Shown one piece after another: positions 51,100 through 60,848 of a stretch of DNA of 64,000 nucleotides (the first letter of the stretch is position 1; each line of letters opens with the position of its first letter). The position numbers and the translations under genes are program-made. Origin of the DNA: Dyadobacter sp. CY261 (GTDB lineage Bacteria; Bacteroidota; Bacteroidia; Cytophagales; Spirosomataceae). The DNA lies in NCBI RefSeq assembly GCF_021440085.1, contig NZ_JAKCPW010000011.1:248001-312000 (forward strand), read 5' to 3'. The notes beneath the pieces were generated by a model. That model searched no databases and had not been told where the DNA came from. It worked only from the letters and a program-made list of their open reading frames with translations.

Positions 51100-52965
51100 T
51101 TACTTCCACGACACAAGAGGCTTCACTTTCGGAACTTGCGTCGATGGTGAGAAAATCGCATTAAAGCTTTCATCAGAATTCGCGGGTATGGTCACTTCAA
51201 AGCCTACAAATTGCGTGTTCGGATTAGGCGCGTCGTAATCGTGGGTCGGGGTGGTGGGCCAGGTTTTGATCTCGATGTTCGCTTTCGTTTCAAACACAAT
51301 CAACATTTTCTTTCCATTCTGCGACAGTTCCACCGTTTTGCCGTCGACCACTTTTACAGTGGCGCCCGTGAGCAGATTCCAGCGCATTTGGGCAGGTTTA
51401 TCTCCGGTTTTCACTTCATCTCTTACCACCACCCATTTTTCGTCACGGATGGCGATACCGCGTTTGGCAGCAGTAACCTGGCCTTTATAAAGATCCGAAA
51501 GGTCAGTCACTGCCATCATTTCAGACTTGCTGTCAGACCACGAATCGATCTTGGCGTAGCCCTTTGCATTCATCAGCTGACCGTCAAAAGACAATGTATT
51601 GTGCGCAAAATTGTTAAGACGAAAAACTTCCCAGCGCTGCGAGTTCTGCGTGCGATTCCACAGGTCCACTCCCTTTGTTTCCAAAGAATTGTAATCCTGC
51701 ATACCGAAATCCATCGCCCAACGCTCCCCCTGCGCATCGATCACGAAAGAGCCGATATCCATGTGGGCGTGGTTTACGGAAGGCGACCCCGTTTTCAGAC
51801 CTACAAAAATGGCATTTGGGTCCGTCCAGGAAGTGCGCATGAGCGCAACCGGCGAAGGCCCCTGCCCTACCCATTGCTTTTTTACCGGCGCCTTAATCGC
51901 GCCGAGATCCGTTTTAATACCCCAAACCAGCAATGCCGGTAAAATACGGTTGCGCACATTGTTGCCGGTCTTATCGGAAAGCAATGTTTTCTGTGTCCAC
52001 AGTAGAGAAGGGTCTCCCGTCTTTTCAGCATACCAGAACATCGCAGGGCTAAGTCCCTCTTTCAATCCGCTGTCGCCCCAGTTGTGCGCCAGGCCGGTAG
52101 GTCCGACCAAGTTTTGAAGAAATCCGGCGGTTTTCAGGAAACCGGGCGATTGCGAAAGTCCGAAGTCCGTACCCAGCGCTTTTTCAATCGCACTGATAAA
52201 CAGCACATTGAAACTTGTTCCGTAGCCCCAGTAGCTAAACCCTTCCGGATAGGCACCGTCGGGTTGGTACGAGGGCAGCATCGCTTTGGGAATGGTGGCG
52301 ACAGCTCTTGAAATCACTTTTGCCGCGATTTCTGGCTGACTTTCTGCAATAGCCAATGCGCCAAAGGACATTCCGGCATTACAAACCTGGTTCCAGTTAT
52401 GCTCCGCATTCAGGAAAGAACTATGCTTTTTTTCAAATGAAGGTTCAATTCCCTTTTTGAGAATGGCTTCACTGATCGTGGTTTTGGCCTGGGCTGAAAG
52501 TCCGTCGTAAAGCCAGTCGTAGCCAATTGCCACCGCCATGGTCATTTCGGCCACATCCAGGAAGTGCGTCGGGTTCCAGTCTTCGAAAGCAGACACCGCC
52601 AGCATTTCCTTTTCTGCACGCCTGAGATACTTTTCGTCCTGGGTCGTCCGGTATGCATATGATAATTGAAAAACCCGCCTTAAACATTCCCGCGATTTGT
52701 CAAGCAGCCTTTTGCCGATTTTGATTCGCTCGACGGGCGCCGTGTTAATCAGCTTGTCGCATTCAGCCAGAATTTCCTGGTGGATCGCATTCCATTCCGG
52801 GTGTTTTCTAATCTGGGATAAAATTTCCTGCTCCTCCCCTTTCAGCAAAAGCAGCCTGGGATGCCCGGCCTTTAAAGATTTCAGAACATCGGGTGCGGAC
52901 TGACTTTGCACGGAAAAACCCTGAAAAGTCAGCAGTATTATAAGTAGTATGACGATTTTTTTCAT
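51100..52965 (-). CDS. Heparinase II/III-family polysaccharide lyase
   Basis: A 621-residue protein with signal peptide (IVILLIILLTFQGFSVQSQ). N-terminal toroid: AEHNWNQVCNAGMSFGALAIAE and PDGAYPEGFSYWGYGTSF (Asn, Tyr and His of lyase sites). The C-terminal heparinase II/III domain includes SVNHAHMDIGSFVIDAQGERWAMDFG (His-Met-Asp) and FAHNTLSFDGQ. It should depolymerize uronic-acid glycans by beta-elimination. It lies between the DUF4466-type lipoprotein gene (stem-loop in the gap) and the PL8-like gene. Confidence 0.9.
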   Translation of the reverse strand: MKKIVILLIILLTFQGFSVQSQSAPDVLKSLKAGHPRLLLLKGEEQEILSQIRKHPEWNAIHQEILAECDKLINTAPVERIKIGKRLLDKSRECLRRVFQLSYAYRTTQDEKYLRRAEKEMLAVSAFEDWNPTHFLDVAEMTMAVAIGYDWLYDGLSAQAKTTISEAILKKGIEPSFEKKHSSFLNAEHNWNQVCNAGMSFGALAIAESQPEIAAKVISRAVATIPKAMLPSYQPDGAYPEGFSYWGYGTSFNVLFISAIEKALGTDFGLSQSPGFLKTAGFLQNLVGPTGLAHNWGDSGLKEGLSPAMFWYAEKTGDPSLLWTQKTLLSDKTGNNVRNRILPALLVWGIKTDLGAIKAPVKKQWVGQGPSPVALMRTSWTDPNAIFVGLKTGSPSVNHAHMDIGSFVIDAQGERWAMDFGMQDYNSLETKGVDLWNRTQNSQRWEVFRLNNFAHNTLSFDGQLMNAKGYAKIDSWSDSKSEMMAVTDLSDLYKGQVTAAKRGIAIRDEKWVVVRDEVKTGDKPAQMRWNLLTGATVKVVDGKTVELSQNGKKMLIVFETKANIEIKTWPTTPTHDYDAPNPNTQFVGFEVTIPANSDESFNAIFSPSTQVPKVKPLVSWK

Positions 52966-53001
52966 AAAAAGGGCGGTTAGGAAATGAATGCAACCGCACT
53001 A

Positions 53002-53034
53002 TCCCGCAGGCTGCTAAAAACGTAACCTGCGGGA
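53002..53034 (-). promoter_or_regulatory. Intercistronic hairpin between lipoprotein and heparinase genes
   Basis: TCCCGCAGG (53002-53010) and CCTGCGGGA (53026-53034) form a perfect 9-bp stem with a 15-base loop, inside a 93-base gap between otherwise close genes. On the minus strand no T tract follows. It may be an mRNA processing or stability element, or a partial terminator lowering lyase expression relative to SusC/SusD. Confidence 0.5.
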
Positions 53035-53058
53035 AATGCAGCAAATGACGGGGCAATG

Positions 53059-54042
53059 CTATTTCATCAGGTAGCGCTTGATGCTGATCTTGGCGCTTTT
53101 GGTATTGTTGTTAACGGAGTTCACGTACACGTAGGCGCGGTACTTTCCATCCTGTGTTTCCACCCAAACACCCGCTTCCGCACGCATGTTGATCGCATAG
53201 TCGGGCGCTGCGGAGATGTTTAGCTGCTGAAAATCCAGGTCATCAATATATACGCCATACTGCAATCTCGCCAGGTGGAAATCACGGAGGTTCCATACTT
53301 TTTGCACCTTGGTACTACGGGTCGCCCCAGCCGGCAGGATTACACCCGGCAGGTAAGTTTTGGCAGAGGGCGACACCAATCCGTGTGAAAAGGTAATGTT
53401 TGGAATAGAGCGGTACAAGTACACGAGGTCTATTTTAGATGCATTCGCGGCAGCATCAGCTGCATTGTAGACAGCCATATCCTCAATCGAAATGAATGCT
53501 TTGGTACTGTCGACTACGTCCAGATCCAGTACCATATCCATTTCAGCAATTTTGTAAGGTCCCATTGAATAGGAAACCGATTGTCCATTGCTTGCCTTGG
53601 CTGTAAATTGGAACGAAACTTCTTTTCCTCTTGCCGTAGTCGGAATGCGGTAAAAGTACCTCAGCGTGGCAGCGGATGTATCCTTAGTAAAAGTCACAGT
53701 CGTTTTACCACCGCTATTCACCGATTTGCTTCCTACTTCGATGCCAACATCTTCGCCACTTCCATTCGTATAAAACGACCGGTTTTCAAGGTAAGTAGCC
53801 TCCGCACCGTCGATCATTGCCGTCACTTCCGCAGAAACCAGCTTTCCCAACGTCTTTGGCAGCGCCATCGCATAGGCAAACTCAATATTCATTCCGACCA
53901 GGTTTGGTCCGAGCGTTCTTTTAATTACATCATTCTGAAGTTCCTGCTTTAACGTCGGGATCGCATATTCTTCCTCTTCACAGGAAGAAAGGGAAACCAT
54001 CCCGATCAAAACTAGAAAGCAATACAAATAGGTATGTTTCAT
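53059..54042 (-). CDS. SusE-like surface lipoprotein (DUF4466-type)
   Basis: A 327-residue protein starting with a lipoprotein signal (FLVLIGMVSLSSC; lipobox Leu-Ser-Ser-Cys). The body is beta-rich: ELQNDVIKRTLGPNLVGMNIEFAYAMALP at the start, SYSMGPYKIAEMDMVLDLDV in the middle, and a C-terminal VWVETQDGKYRAYVYVN segment, as in DUF4466 proteins accompanying SusD. Probably glycan-binding at the outer surface. It follows the small lipoprotein gene by 18 bases. Confidence 0.72.
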   Translation of the reverse strand: MKHTYLYCFLVLIGMVSLSSCEEEEYAIPTLKQELQNDVIKRTLGPNLVGMNIEFAYAMALPKTLGKLVSAEVTAMIDGAEATYLENRSFYTNGSGEDVGIEVGSKSVNSGGKTTVTFTKDTSAATLRYFYRIPTTARGKEVSFQFTAKASNGQSVSYSMGPYKIAEMDMVLDLDVVDSTKAFISIEDMAVYNAADAAANASKIDLVYLYRSIPNITFSHGLVSPSAKTYLPGVILPAGATRSTKVQKVWNLRDFHLARLQYGVYIDDLDFQQLNISAAPDYAINMRAEAGVWVETQDGKYRAYVYVNSVNNNTKSAKISIKRYLMK

Positions 54043-54060
54043 GATCTTGCTGTTTAAGGG

Positions 54061-54468
54061 TTACGGTGTTTGCACTGTGAGATTGACCGTATAGGTTTTC
54101 CTGACTTTGCGGTTACCCGACACCACGGTATACTGCTTCGGTTTGGAGAGATCGGAAAAGTCTTCTTTTCCGATAATCTTCGGTTCCAGCTTTGCGTCAG
54201 TCACAAGCGAGAATTGCGGATACAGGTTTTTCAAGTCGGTTCCGTAGAAAACCTTTACATTGATCGTCTGTGCAGTAGTGTCAATCACCGCGTTTTCAAC
54301 TCTTACCGTTTGAAAATCAGGACCGAGGAGCTCGAAATTACTTACATAACACTGGCTGCGGGTCGTAATCAGCAGCCCGTCTTCGTCCACAGGGAATTCT
54401 TCTTTGCAGGATACCAGCATGCCGACTGCAAGCATCATTGCCGTGACCCATTTGATATATTTTAGCAT
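54061..54468 (-). CDS. Small surface lipoprotein (DUF5018-like)
   Basis: A 135-residue protein from ATG 54468 (MLKYIKW); a reading from 54501 adds 11 residues. Lipoprotein signal MMLAVGMLVSC, then a single beta-sandwich-like domain: ITTRSQCYVSNFELLGPD, AQTINVKVFYGTDLKNLYPQFSLV and KQYTVVSGNRKVRKTYTVNLTV. This resembles the DUF5018 module found in SusD-adjacent lipoproteins. It follows susD by 40 bases. Confidence 0.7.
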   Translation of the reverse strand: MLKYIKWVTAMMLAVGMLVSCKEEFPVDEDGLLITTRSQCYVSNFELLGPDFQTVRVENAVIDTTAQTINVKVFYGTDLKNLYPQFSLVTDAKLEPKIIGKEDFSDLSKPKQYTVVSGNRKVRKTYTVNLTVQTP

Positions 54469-54508
54469 TGGATTGAATGTTAATGTTTTAAAAATTTTCA
54501 CAACTGAG

Positions 54509-56347
54509 CTATAACCACGGTGTATTCTGGGTCAGGTTCGGGTTGCGGTCACGCTCGCCCGGCGGAATGCGGAAAATGTAGTTCTGCTGGTAAGTGCGCT
54601 CCGGTACATTTTGAAAATACCTTTGCTGGTTGGCTCCGTGCGTATCGATCCGCCACAGACCTTCGGTGTAAGGCGCTCCCCACACCCGTTCCTGCGCACG
54701 CCATCTGCGGATATCAAATCCACGGTGGCCTTCGGCTAACAGTTCGACGATCCTTTCCTGCTCAATGCTGGCGAAGAATGCATCCGCACTGGCCGTTTTA
54801 GCCGCTTTTAGCGCTGGCAGGTTTCCACGATGACGTACTTTGTTGACCAATGCAATCGCATCAGCAGTCGGACCTTTTGTCGCATTGGTGGCTTCGGCGT
54901 ACATCAGGTATACGTCGGCCAGGCGCATGACCGGGAAGTTGTAATCTCCGTCACTGCGCCCCTGTCCTGCATAGTTGCGCAGGAACTTGCGGAACACGTA
55001 ACCGGAGTTGCTGCCGTCGGTATTGTAGGTCGTATATTTCACGCCGTCGATGGTAACAGGCTGGTTCCAGGTTTTGTAAATGAACGGCGACCAGCCAGTG
55101 GATTTCAATGAGGCCAAACCGATACTTACCTCGTAGTCCCACATGATGGAGGCTTTCATCCGGTAATCGCGGTTCTTATAACTTTTCGGATTTACGGCAG
55201 AGTTTGCGGCAGTACGTGCACCTGCGTCAACCGGGTTCATCGGTATCAATTTTGGCGCGAAATCCCCTGTTAGCGTCGACTGATAGCGGTCTGCAATTTC
55301 ATAGCGTGGTGCTACCCAGAGCTGCGAACCTTCATGAGAACGTCCGGCGAAGTCGCGCATCAGCTCTTCTCCCTGCGCCGTCCCCGTACCTCCGTGCGTG
55401 AAGCCCATGATGATCTCAGGATCGTTATTAGCAGCCGGCGTGAACAGGTAATAGTAATTAGGTAGCTTGTCGGCTTTGCCCAGCGAATCTATATCTCCAG
55501 GCTCTCCGTTGCGGAACAGAACCAAACCATAATCATTAATGACAGAGTTAAAATCTGCCGCTGCTGCCGTGTAAGCTGCTGTTGCCGCATTGGCATCGGG
55601 TTTGAAATTTTCCAGCTCAGGCCAGCCAAAACGATTCCAGCAAGCCCAGTACAATTGTAGTTTCCCGCGGAATGCGAGTGCTGCGGGCTTTCCGGCGCGC
55701 CCTGCCCCTGCTGCTTTGGCAGGAAGCTTGTCGTAAGCGTAGGTAAAATCAGCCATAATGGAATCCTTTACCTGCGCAATCGGCGTGCGGGTCAGCGTGG
55801 ATACATCCGAGTTGGCCTCAGCGATTTTTGTAAAATACGGCACGTCTCCCCACATGGAAATCAGGCGGAAATAGGCCATTCCACGAAGCAGCTTAGCCTC
55901 TCCCACAATCGCTTCCAGCTTCGGTATTGACTCCGGCTTTGCGGTACGCAACATCCTCTCGACATTGGTGATCACATAATTGGTGCGATTAACACCTCCA
56001 TACAAATACCTGTACATTTTGTCAAAATTGTCGCCGTAACCACTCGGGTTATAGTCGCCATCGTGGTATGCGTCGCCCAGGCGCAGGTTGCCGCTGGTGG
56101 CGCTGGTACCGCGGGTACGCACATATTCGCCATGACCATCGAGATAGTAATCGCGGTCGAACAGCGGCCGCACCGATGCATAAGCTCCATTGAGCGCGAA
56201 GGTCGCGTCATCTTCGGTTTTCCAGAATGCATCGGCAGCCAGTTCGGTAGTCGGGTCCTGTTCAAGCAGGTCCTTCACACAGGATCCCATACTTAAAATG
56301 AGGCCAGTGAGGGTGATCGCTGATAATATATGTTTGATACTTTTCAT
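54509..56347 (-). CDS. SusD/RagB-family glycan-binding lipoprotein
   Basis: A 612-residue protein with lipobox LILSMGSC. It contains the N-terminal SusD helices (LLEQDPTTELAADAFWKTEDDATFALNGAYA), LLRGMAYFRLISMWGDVPYF (TPR-like) and the C-terminal RagB signature EQERIVELLAEGHRGFDIRRWR and a PGERDRNPNLTQN ending. It forms the lid of the SusC channel and binds the substrate oligosaccharide. Starts 11 bases after susC stop. Confidence 0.95.
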   Translation of the reverse strand: MKSIKHILSAITLTGLILSMGSCVKDLLEQDPTTELAADAFWKTEDDATFALNGAYASVRPLFDRDYYLDGHGEYVRTRGTSATSGNLRLGDAYHDGDYNPSGYGDNFDKMYRYLYGGVNRTNYVITNVERMLRTAKPESIPKLEAIVGEAKLLRGMAYFRLISMWGDVPYFTKIAEANSDVSTLTRTPIAQVKDSIMADFTYAYDKLPAKAAGAGRAGKPAALAFRGKLQLYWACWNRFGWPELENFKPDANAATAAYTAAAADFNSVINDYGLVLFRNGEPGDIDSLGKADKLPNYYYLFTPAANNDPEIIMGFTHGGTGTAQGEELMRDFAGRSHEGSQLWVAPRYEIADRYQSTLTGDFAPKLIPMNPVDAGARTAANSAVNPKSYKNRDYRMKASIMWDYEVSIGLASLKSTGWSPFIYKTWNQPVTIDGVKYTTYNTDGSNSGYVFRKFLRNYAGQGRSDGDYNFPVMRLADVYLMYAEATNATKGPTADAIALVNKVRHRGNLPALKAAKTASADAFFASIEQERIVELLAEGHRGFDIRRWRAQERVWGAPYTEGLWRIDTHGANQQRYFQNVPERTYQQNYIFRIPPGERDRNPNLTQNTPWL

Positions 56348-56358
56348 TGGAGTAGCTT

Positions 56359-59300
56359 TTAAATTCCTATGTTGATACCGACCGAATAGGATTTGTTCAA
56401 AGGATATGCGTCGCTTTTATTGCCGGCTTTTTCCGGGTCAAGCCCGCGGAATTTGGTAATGGTGGCCAGGTTTTCAGTCGATGCAAAAATGCGGAAATTG
56501 GTCATTCCCAACTTTTTAGTGAGCGCTACCGGCAAGTTGTAACCCAGCTGAATGTTTTTCACACGCAGGTACGAAAGGTTATCAAGCCAGAAGGTGGTTT
56601 CCTCGCGGTTCGCATTGCCATTCAGCCTCGGCCATTCTCCGTCCCGGTTCTCGACAGACCATGGATTATCCCAATGCGCTTGCGTTGAAGCGTAACGTTG
56701 TGCTCCGAAATTGACATTGTTGTAGATATTGATCCAGTAATCCTTCCGCCCCGTAGCTCCCTGCAGAAGAAATGTCAGGTCGATCCCGCGCCACGAAACG
56801 TTGCCATTCAATGCGAAGTTGGTAGTCGGGCGGTCGCGCTGCACTTTGGGGTAGGCCACTTTATCATCGTCGGAAATCCTTCCGTCCCCGTTAACATCCT
56901 TGCGCAGTATATCCCCCGGCGATGCGCCTTGCGGAGTTGCATTGTACACATCCTGCCAGGTCTGCGCAATGCCGGCATCCTGGTAGGTGTACAGGTATCC
57001 GTAAGGAAGGCCGAGAAAGACTGAATTTCCGGAATTTGTCGATGTCCTTCCCAAAAACTCATTCCAGGATTCCAGCTTGGTCTTGTTATGAGATGCGTTG
57101 ATGGCCAGCATGTAACTTACCTCCCCTTTGCGGTCGCGCCAGGTCAGGTTTCCTTCAATACCGCGGTTCCGCAGGTTCCCGATATTTTTGCGCGGCGCAT
57201 CATACGCACCTGTGAGCAGGATCGACATTTCCGACGGCCGGTTCATGCCGGTAGTCAGGCGATCATAGTAATCGATTTCAGCGGTGAGCCGGTTGTTCAG
57301 GAAGCCTAGATCCAGACCGAGGTTAAATACTTTCGTAGTCTCCCAGGATAGGTCTTTGTTGACCAATTTTCGGTTTACAAATCCCTTCACAATCTGCCCG
57401 TTGACCATATAGTTATTCGCTGCGAGCGTCGACTGCTGCTCATAGCGGCCTACCCCGCTGTTGTTTCCCAGACTTCCGTAAGAAGCGCGGATCTTTCCAT
57501 TGGTAAGAATTCGACTGGTAAAGCGGCTGATAAATGCTTCCTCCGTAAACCGCCATCCAACGGCTGCGGACGGGAAAAAACCAAACTGGCTACCCGGAAG
57601 AAACCTGGAAGAACCATCAGACCGGAAATTGACTTCCAGCAAGTATTTGTCAAAAGCGGCATAATTAACGCGCCCGATGTAGGAGCGCAAACCTTCTGTG
57701 GAAGAGTTGCCACCGGTTGATTGAATGTCCGTCAATGCGGCATCCACCTCGTGAAGTGACGGGTGCAACCTGTCGTTCCGGGAAGTAGCCTGGTAGCGGT
57801 CGTACCAGTATTCTTCACTATAAACAAACATTGCGCCGATCTCGTGGTGTTTGGCAATGGTCGTATTATAGTTCAACCGGCCGTTTAACAGTGTTTTATA
57901 TCCTGTGTTCGTAAAATTGCCCACACCCGCATTCGGTCCCACATACACGCGGCTGCCGAATGCGTTAGTCTGGAAGTTGTAAGACTGATTAGGCGTGTTT
58001 GCATTCCAACGGAACTGGTTGAAGTAATTGAGTGCATAATCAATCCGGGCTGTCAATCCCTTGATCGGCGTCCAGTCAATGTACATGTTCGCATTTGCCT
58101 CCTGCCGGTTTTGCCGGTTAAGCTGGTTTTGATAGAGTGTGTAGGGGTTATAAGCCTGCGGATCCTCATTATAGGCCATTACACCACCGTAATAACCGGT
58201 TACAGGATCATAAGGCAGGATTCCGGGAATTGCAAACTGCATGTCGAAACCGGCTGTATTGGATGCATCGTCATCAGTAAAGCCGTCTTCCAGGGCATAC
58301 GTCATATTCGACCAGTTGCCATTGAATTTGACACCGGTATTAATGTTCTTCCTGATCTTATAATCGTAGTTGAACCGGGCATTGTAGCGCTTGAAATCGT
58401 TGTTGATCTGCAATCCTTTTTCATTCATCAACCCCACTGAAATAAAGAAATTGGACTTGTCGCCGCCACCGGAAGATGACAGGTTGTAGTTCTGCACGGA
58501 ACCGGTGCGCATGATCACATCCCACCAGTCGGTGTTGGGATACGCAACCGGATCGATCATGCCCAGCGCCATCCATTGGTCAATGGTGCCGTCTTTGAAG
58601 TTGAAGTTGGAACGCAGGGTGTTCACAGCCGCTGCACGCTGGTGAAGGGTGAGCGTTCGCGCATAATCTGCGAGGAATTCATAGGACTTGGTAGGAACCT
58701 GAACCCCGTAGTTTCCGGAAAAATTAATTGTCGCTTTTTCCTGGCCTTTACCCGATTTGGTTGTGATCAGGATTACGCCATTGGCTGCACGAGAGCCGTA
58801 AACTGACGAAGATGTGGCGTCTTTCAGAACGGATACCGATTCGATATCATTCATGTTCAGCCGGTTGATATCTACATCCGGCATACCGTCCACCACCACC
58901 AGCGGACTGGCGTTGTTGACAGTTCCCAAGCCACGGATCACCAGCGACGCATTGTTGCGGCCCGCCATACCTGAGTTCTGATTCACGGCAAGGCCAGGTA
59001 CCAATCCCTGAAGACCCGAGGAAACATTGCTGAGTGAGCGGTTGGTGATCTTGTCGTCGATCTTAATGGCCGACACGGCACCGGTCACATTCACCTTTTT
59101 CTGGCTTCCGTAGCCGACTACAACAACTTCTTCCAGCGATTTGTCTTCCGGCGCGAGCTGAATGCTGATCGCCGTACGGTTGTCGACTGCTGCTTCCTGG
59201 GGAACGTAACCAATGAAGCTGAATGCAAGCACAGAAGAACCGCCTGCTACCGTAATGGTGTAATCTCCGTCCGGATTGGTGGTGGTTCCATTGGAGGTGC

Positions 59301-59502
59301 CTTTTTCGATGACGTTGACACCAGGCAGCCCGGCTCCTTTTTCATCGGTTACCTTACCGGTAACAGTTACCGCGGCCTTCGTTTCCTGCCTGACGCTCGT
59401 CAGGGTGCTGCTTCTGGCTTCTAAGTTCAAGCCTGGACACAGCCAGATCCCTGACAGGACTGCGAGACTTCCCCACGGAATGCGCGTAGAGGATTGTTTC
59501 AT
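56359..59502 (-). CDS. SusC/RagA-family TonB-linked outer-membrane importer
   Basis: A 1047-residue protein. After the export signal, a carboxypeptidase-regulatory-like domain (VTGKVTDEKGAGLPGVNVIEKGTSNGTTTNPDGDYTITV) precedes the plug (VVVGYGSQKKVNVTGAVSAI, LVIRGLGTVNN, VVVDGMPD) and a 22-strand barrel ending in the aromatic-rich YSVGINIGI. It imports glycan fragments with SusD using TonB energy. No N-terminal STN domain, so anti-sigma signalling is not expected. Confidence 0.96.
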   Translation of the reverse strand: MKQSSTRIPWGSLAVLSGIWLCPGLNLEARSSTLTSVRQETKAAVTVTGKVTDEKGAGLPGVNVIEKGTSNGTTTNPDGDYTITVAGGSSVLAFSFIGYVPQEAAVDNRTAISIQLAPEDKSLEEVVVVGYGSQKKVNVTGAVSAIKIDDKITNRSLSNVSSGLQGLVPGLAVNQNSGMAGRNNASLVIRGLGTVNNASPLVVVDGMPDVDINRLNMNDIESVSVLKDATSSSVYGSRAANGVILITTKSGKGQEKATINFSGNYGVQVPTKSYEFLADYARTLTLHQRAAAVNTLRSNFNFKDGTIDQWMALGMIDPVAYPNTDWWDVIMRTGSVQNYNLSSSGGGDKSNFFISVGLMNEKGLQINNDFKRYNARFNYDYKIRKNINTGVKFNGNWSNMTYALEDGFTDDDASNTAGFDMQFAIPGILPYDPVTGYYGGVMAYNEDPQAYNPYTLYQNQLNRQNRQEANANMYIDWTPIKGLTARIDYALNYFNQFRWNANTPNQSYNFQTNAFGSRVYVGPNAGVGNFTNTGYKTLLNGRLNYNTTIAKHHEIGAMFVYSEEYWYDRYQATSRNDRLHPSLHEVDAALTDIQSTGGNSSTEGLRSYIGRVNYAAFDKYLLEVNFRSDGSSRFLPGSQFGFFPSAAVGWRFTEEAFISRFTSRILTNGKIRASYGSLGNNSGVGRYEQQSTLAANNYMVNGQIVKGFVNRKLVNKDLSWETTKVFNLGLDLGFLNNRLTAEIDYYDRLTTGMNRPSEMSILLTGAYDAPRKNIGNLRNRGIEGNLTWRDRKGEVSYMLAINASHNKTKLESWNEFLGRTSTNSGNSVFLGLPYGYLYTYQDAGIAQTWQDVYNATPQGASPGDILRKDVNGDGRISDDDKVAYPKVQRDRPTTNFALNGNVSWRGIDLTFLLQGATGRKDYWINIYNNVNFGAQRYASTQAHWDNPWSVENRDGEWPRLNGNANREETTFWLDNLSYLRVKNIQLGYNLPVALTKKLGMTNFRIFASTENLATITKFRGLDPEKAGNKSDAYPLNKSYSVGINIGI

Positions 59503-59852
59503 AGTTAAGTTGGTTTAGAGTGATTTGTACCCACAGGTGACGTAAATCCATTCAAACGTCCCTGACTATTTTTATAAATAATATTTAAATAATCTAGGAT
59601 GTCCATAGCCAACTACTTTGTGTAAGCACGCTCTAAATACTGCCGGGCTACAATGAAAATATTATAGAAAAGCTGCGAAGAATTGACATAGACTGGATGG
59701 GATTGGCTAGGGCGGACGGCACGATTCATCAGATTGAGGCTTCAAACTTGTCTCAAATACCCCCTCAATATGTTCGAAATGACAGCGGTAACGGATTCTC
59801 AGTTAGCTATTTTTGCTACTGTCCAAAACCTAATCAACCAATTTGATCACGT
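59503..59852. other. Intergenic region upstream of susC and the RibD-like gene
   Basis: About 350 bases with an AT-rich core near 59565-59600. No exact TAnnTTTG box on either strand. A start-less open frame at about 59637-59840 (beginning after a stop; e.g. IIEKLRRIDIDWMGLARADG) looks protein-like and might be a gene fragment, but this is uncertain. Confidence 0.35.
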
Positions 59853-60407
59853 ATGAGAAAGATAATCGCCGCTATTAATATGACGCTCGACGGTTTTTGC
59901 GATCACACAGCAGTCTCGCCCGACGAAGCGGTGCACGATCACTACGGTGAGCTTCTGAAAAATGCCGGTACCGCATTGTACGGCAGGAAAACTTATCTGC
60001 TGATGGAGTTCTGGAAAGGCTTGGCGGAACACCCCAGCGGCGAGAAATCGATGGATGATTTTGCAATAAATATGGACGCTATTCCCAAAATCGTGTTTTC
60101 CCGCACCTTGCAAAGTGTGGATTGGAAAAGCGCAAAGGTTGCAACCCGCGACCTCGAAGCGGAAACGCTGGCGCTCCGGGAAGAAGATGGCGGTGACATT
60201 CTGGTTTGCAGCCGGAGCCTGATTATTGCCCTGATCAATCTCGGCCTCGTAGATGAATTTCAGCTGATGGTCCACCCGGTGGTGGCGCGAGAAGGTTTGC
60301 CTTTATTTGACAAACTGGCAGACGGAGTGGTTTTCGAATTGACAAAGACGCACACCTTTGCCAGTGGTGCCGTATTGCTCTACTATGCTCCGTCGAAGCA
60401 ACAATAG
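59853..60407 (+). CDS. RibD C-terminal/dihydrofolate-reductase-like protein
   Basis: A 184-residue protein of the dihydrofolate reductase superfamily (RibD_C): RKIIAAINMTLDGFCDH at the start, TALYGRKTYLLMEFWKG, KIVFSRTLQSVDW, DILVCSRSLIIALINLGLVDEFQLMVHPVVAREGLPLF (GG-like segment GGDILV) and FASGAVLLYY. Such stand-alone proteins bind NADPH; the substrate is not known and it is not a true folate enzyme. Divergent from susC. Confidence 0.9.
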   Translation: MRKIIAAINMTLDGFCDHTAVSPDEAVHDHYGELLKNAGTALYGRKTYLLMEFWKGLAEHPSGEKSMDDFAINMDAIPKIVFSRTLQSVDWKSAKVATRDLEAETLALREEDGGDILVCSRSLIIALINLGLVDEFQLMVHPVVAREGLPLFDKLADGVVFELTKTHTFASGAVLLYYAPSKQQ

Positions 60408-60848
60408 CTGAACGAAACGCATATTTTCAACGCGGATACCAGTCCTGATGCTTCGAAAACATATATGCGCCCAACGCCCCGCTCAGTTTCCTTTTACAAA
60501 GTTTGCCTCTGTTAAATAGGGGGATCATAATTGCAAAGCCCGCAATACTGTATCCGGTATTGCGGGCTTTGTTATTTCAGATTGCTTTTTCTGCGGCTGT
60601 TAGCATTGATCACACATTCTCTGGAACCTGAGATTTTGAATTCCCTTATTGAACCGACATGGCCGAATGACGGGAATTTAAATGCATGTTAGTAACGAAT
60701 TACCAATGTTAGTTTTTTAGTTTGCGGCTTGTAATAAAACGAACGAGCTTTGGCCGTCATTGGTCATGGTTGTAACTTACTTTCACTTTTTGTGACCAGC
60801 TCAATTTAAGTGGAAATTTATTCGAAATTTAATTCACAATCTTAAAAA
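60408..60848. other. Intergenic region containing a terminator
   Basis: About 440 bases with no gene. It carries the intrinsic-terminator-like hairpin at 60534-60571 and, further right, an AT-rich tract that should include the promoter of the metalloprotease gene. Confidence 0.55.
60534..60571 (+). terminator. Strong hairpin terminator
   Basis: CAAAGCCCGCAATAC (60534-60548) pairs perfectly over 15 bases with GTATTGCGGGCTTTG (60557-60571), loop 8. A TTATTTC stretch follows. It lies 127 bases beyond the RibD-like gene, suggesting a long 3' untranslated region. Confidence 0.75.
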
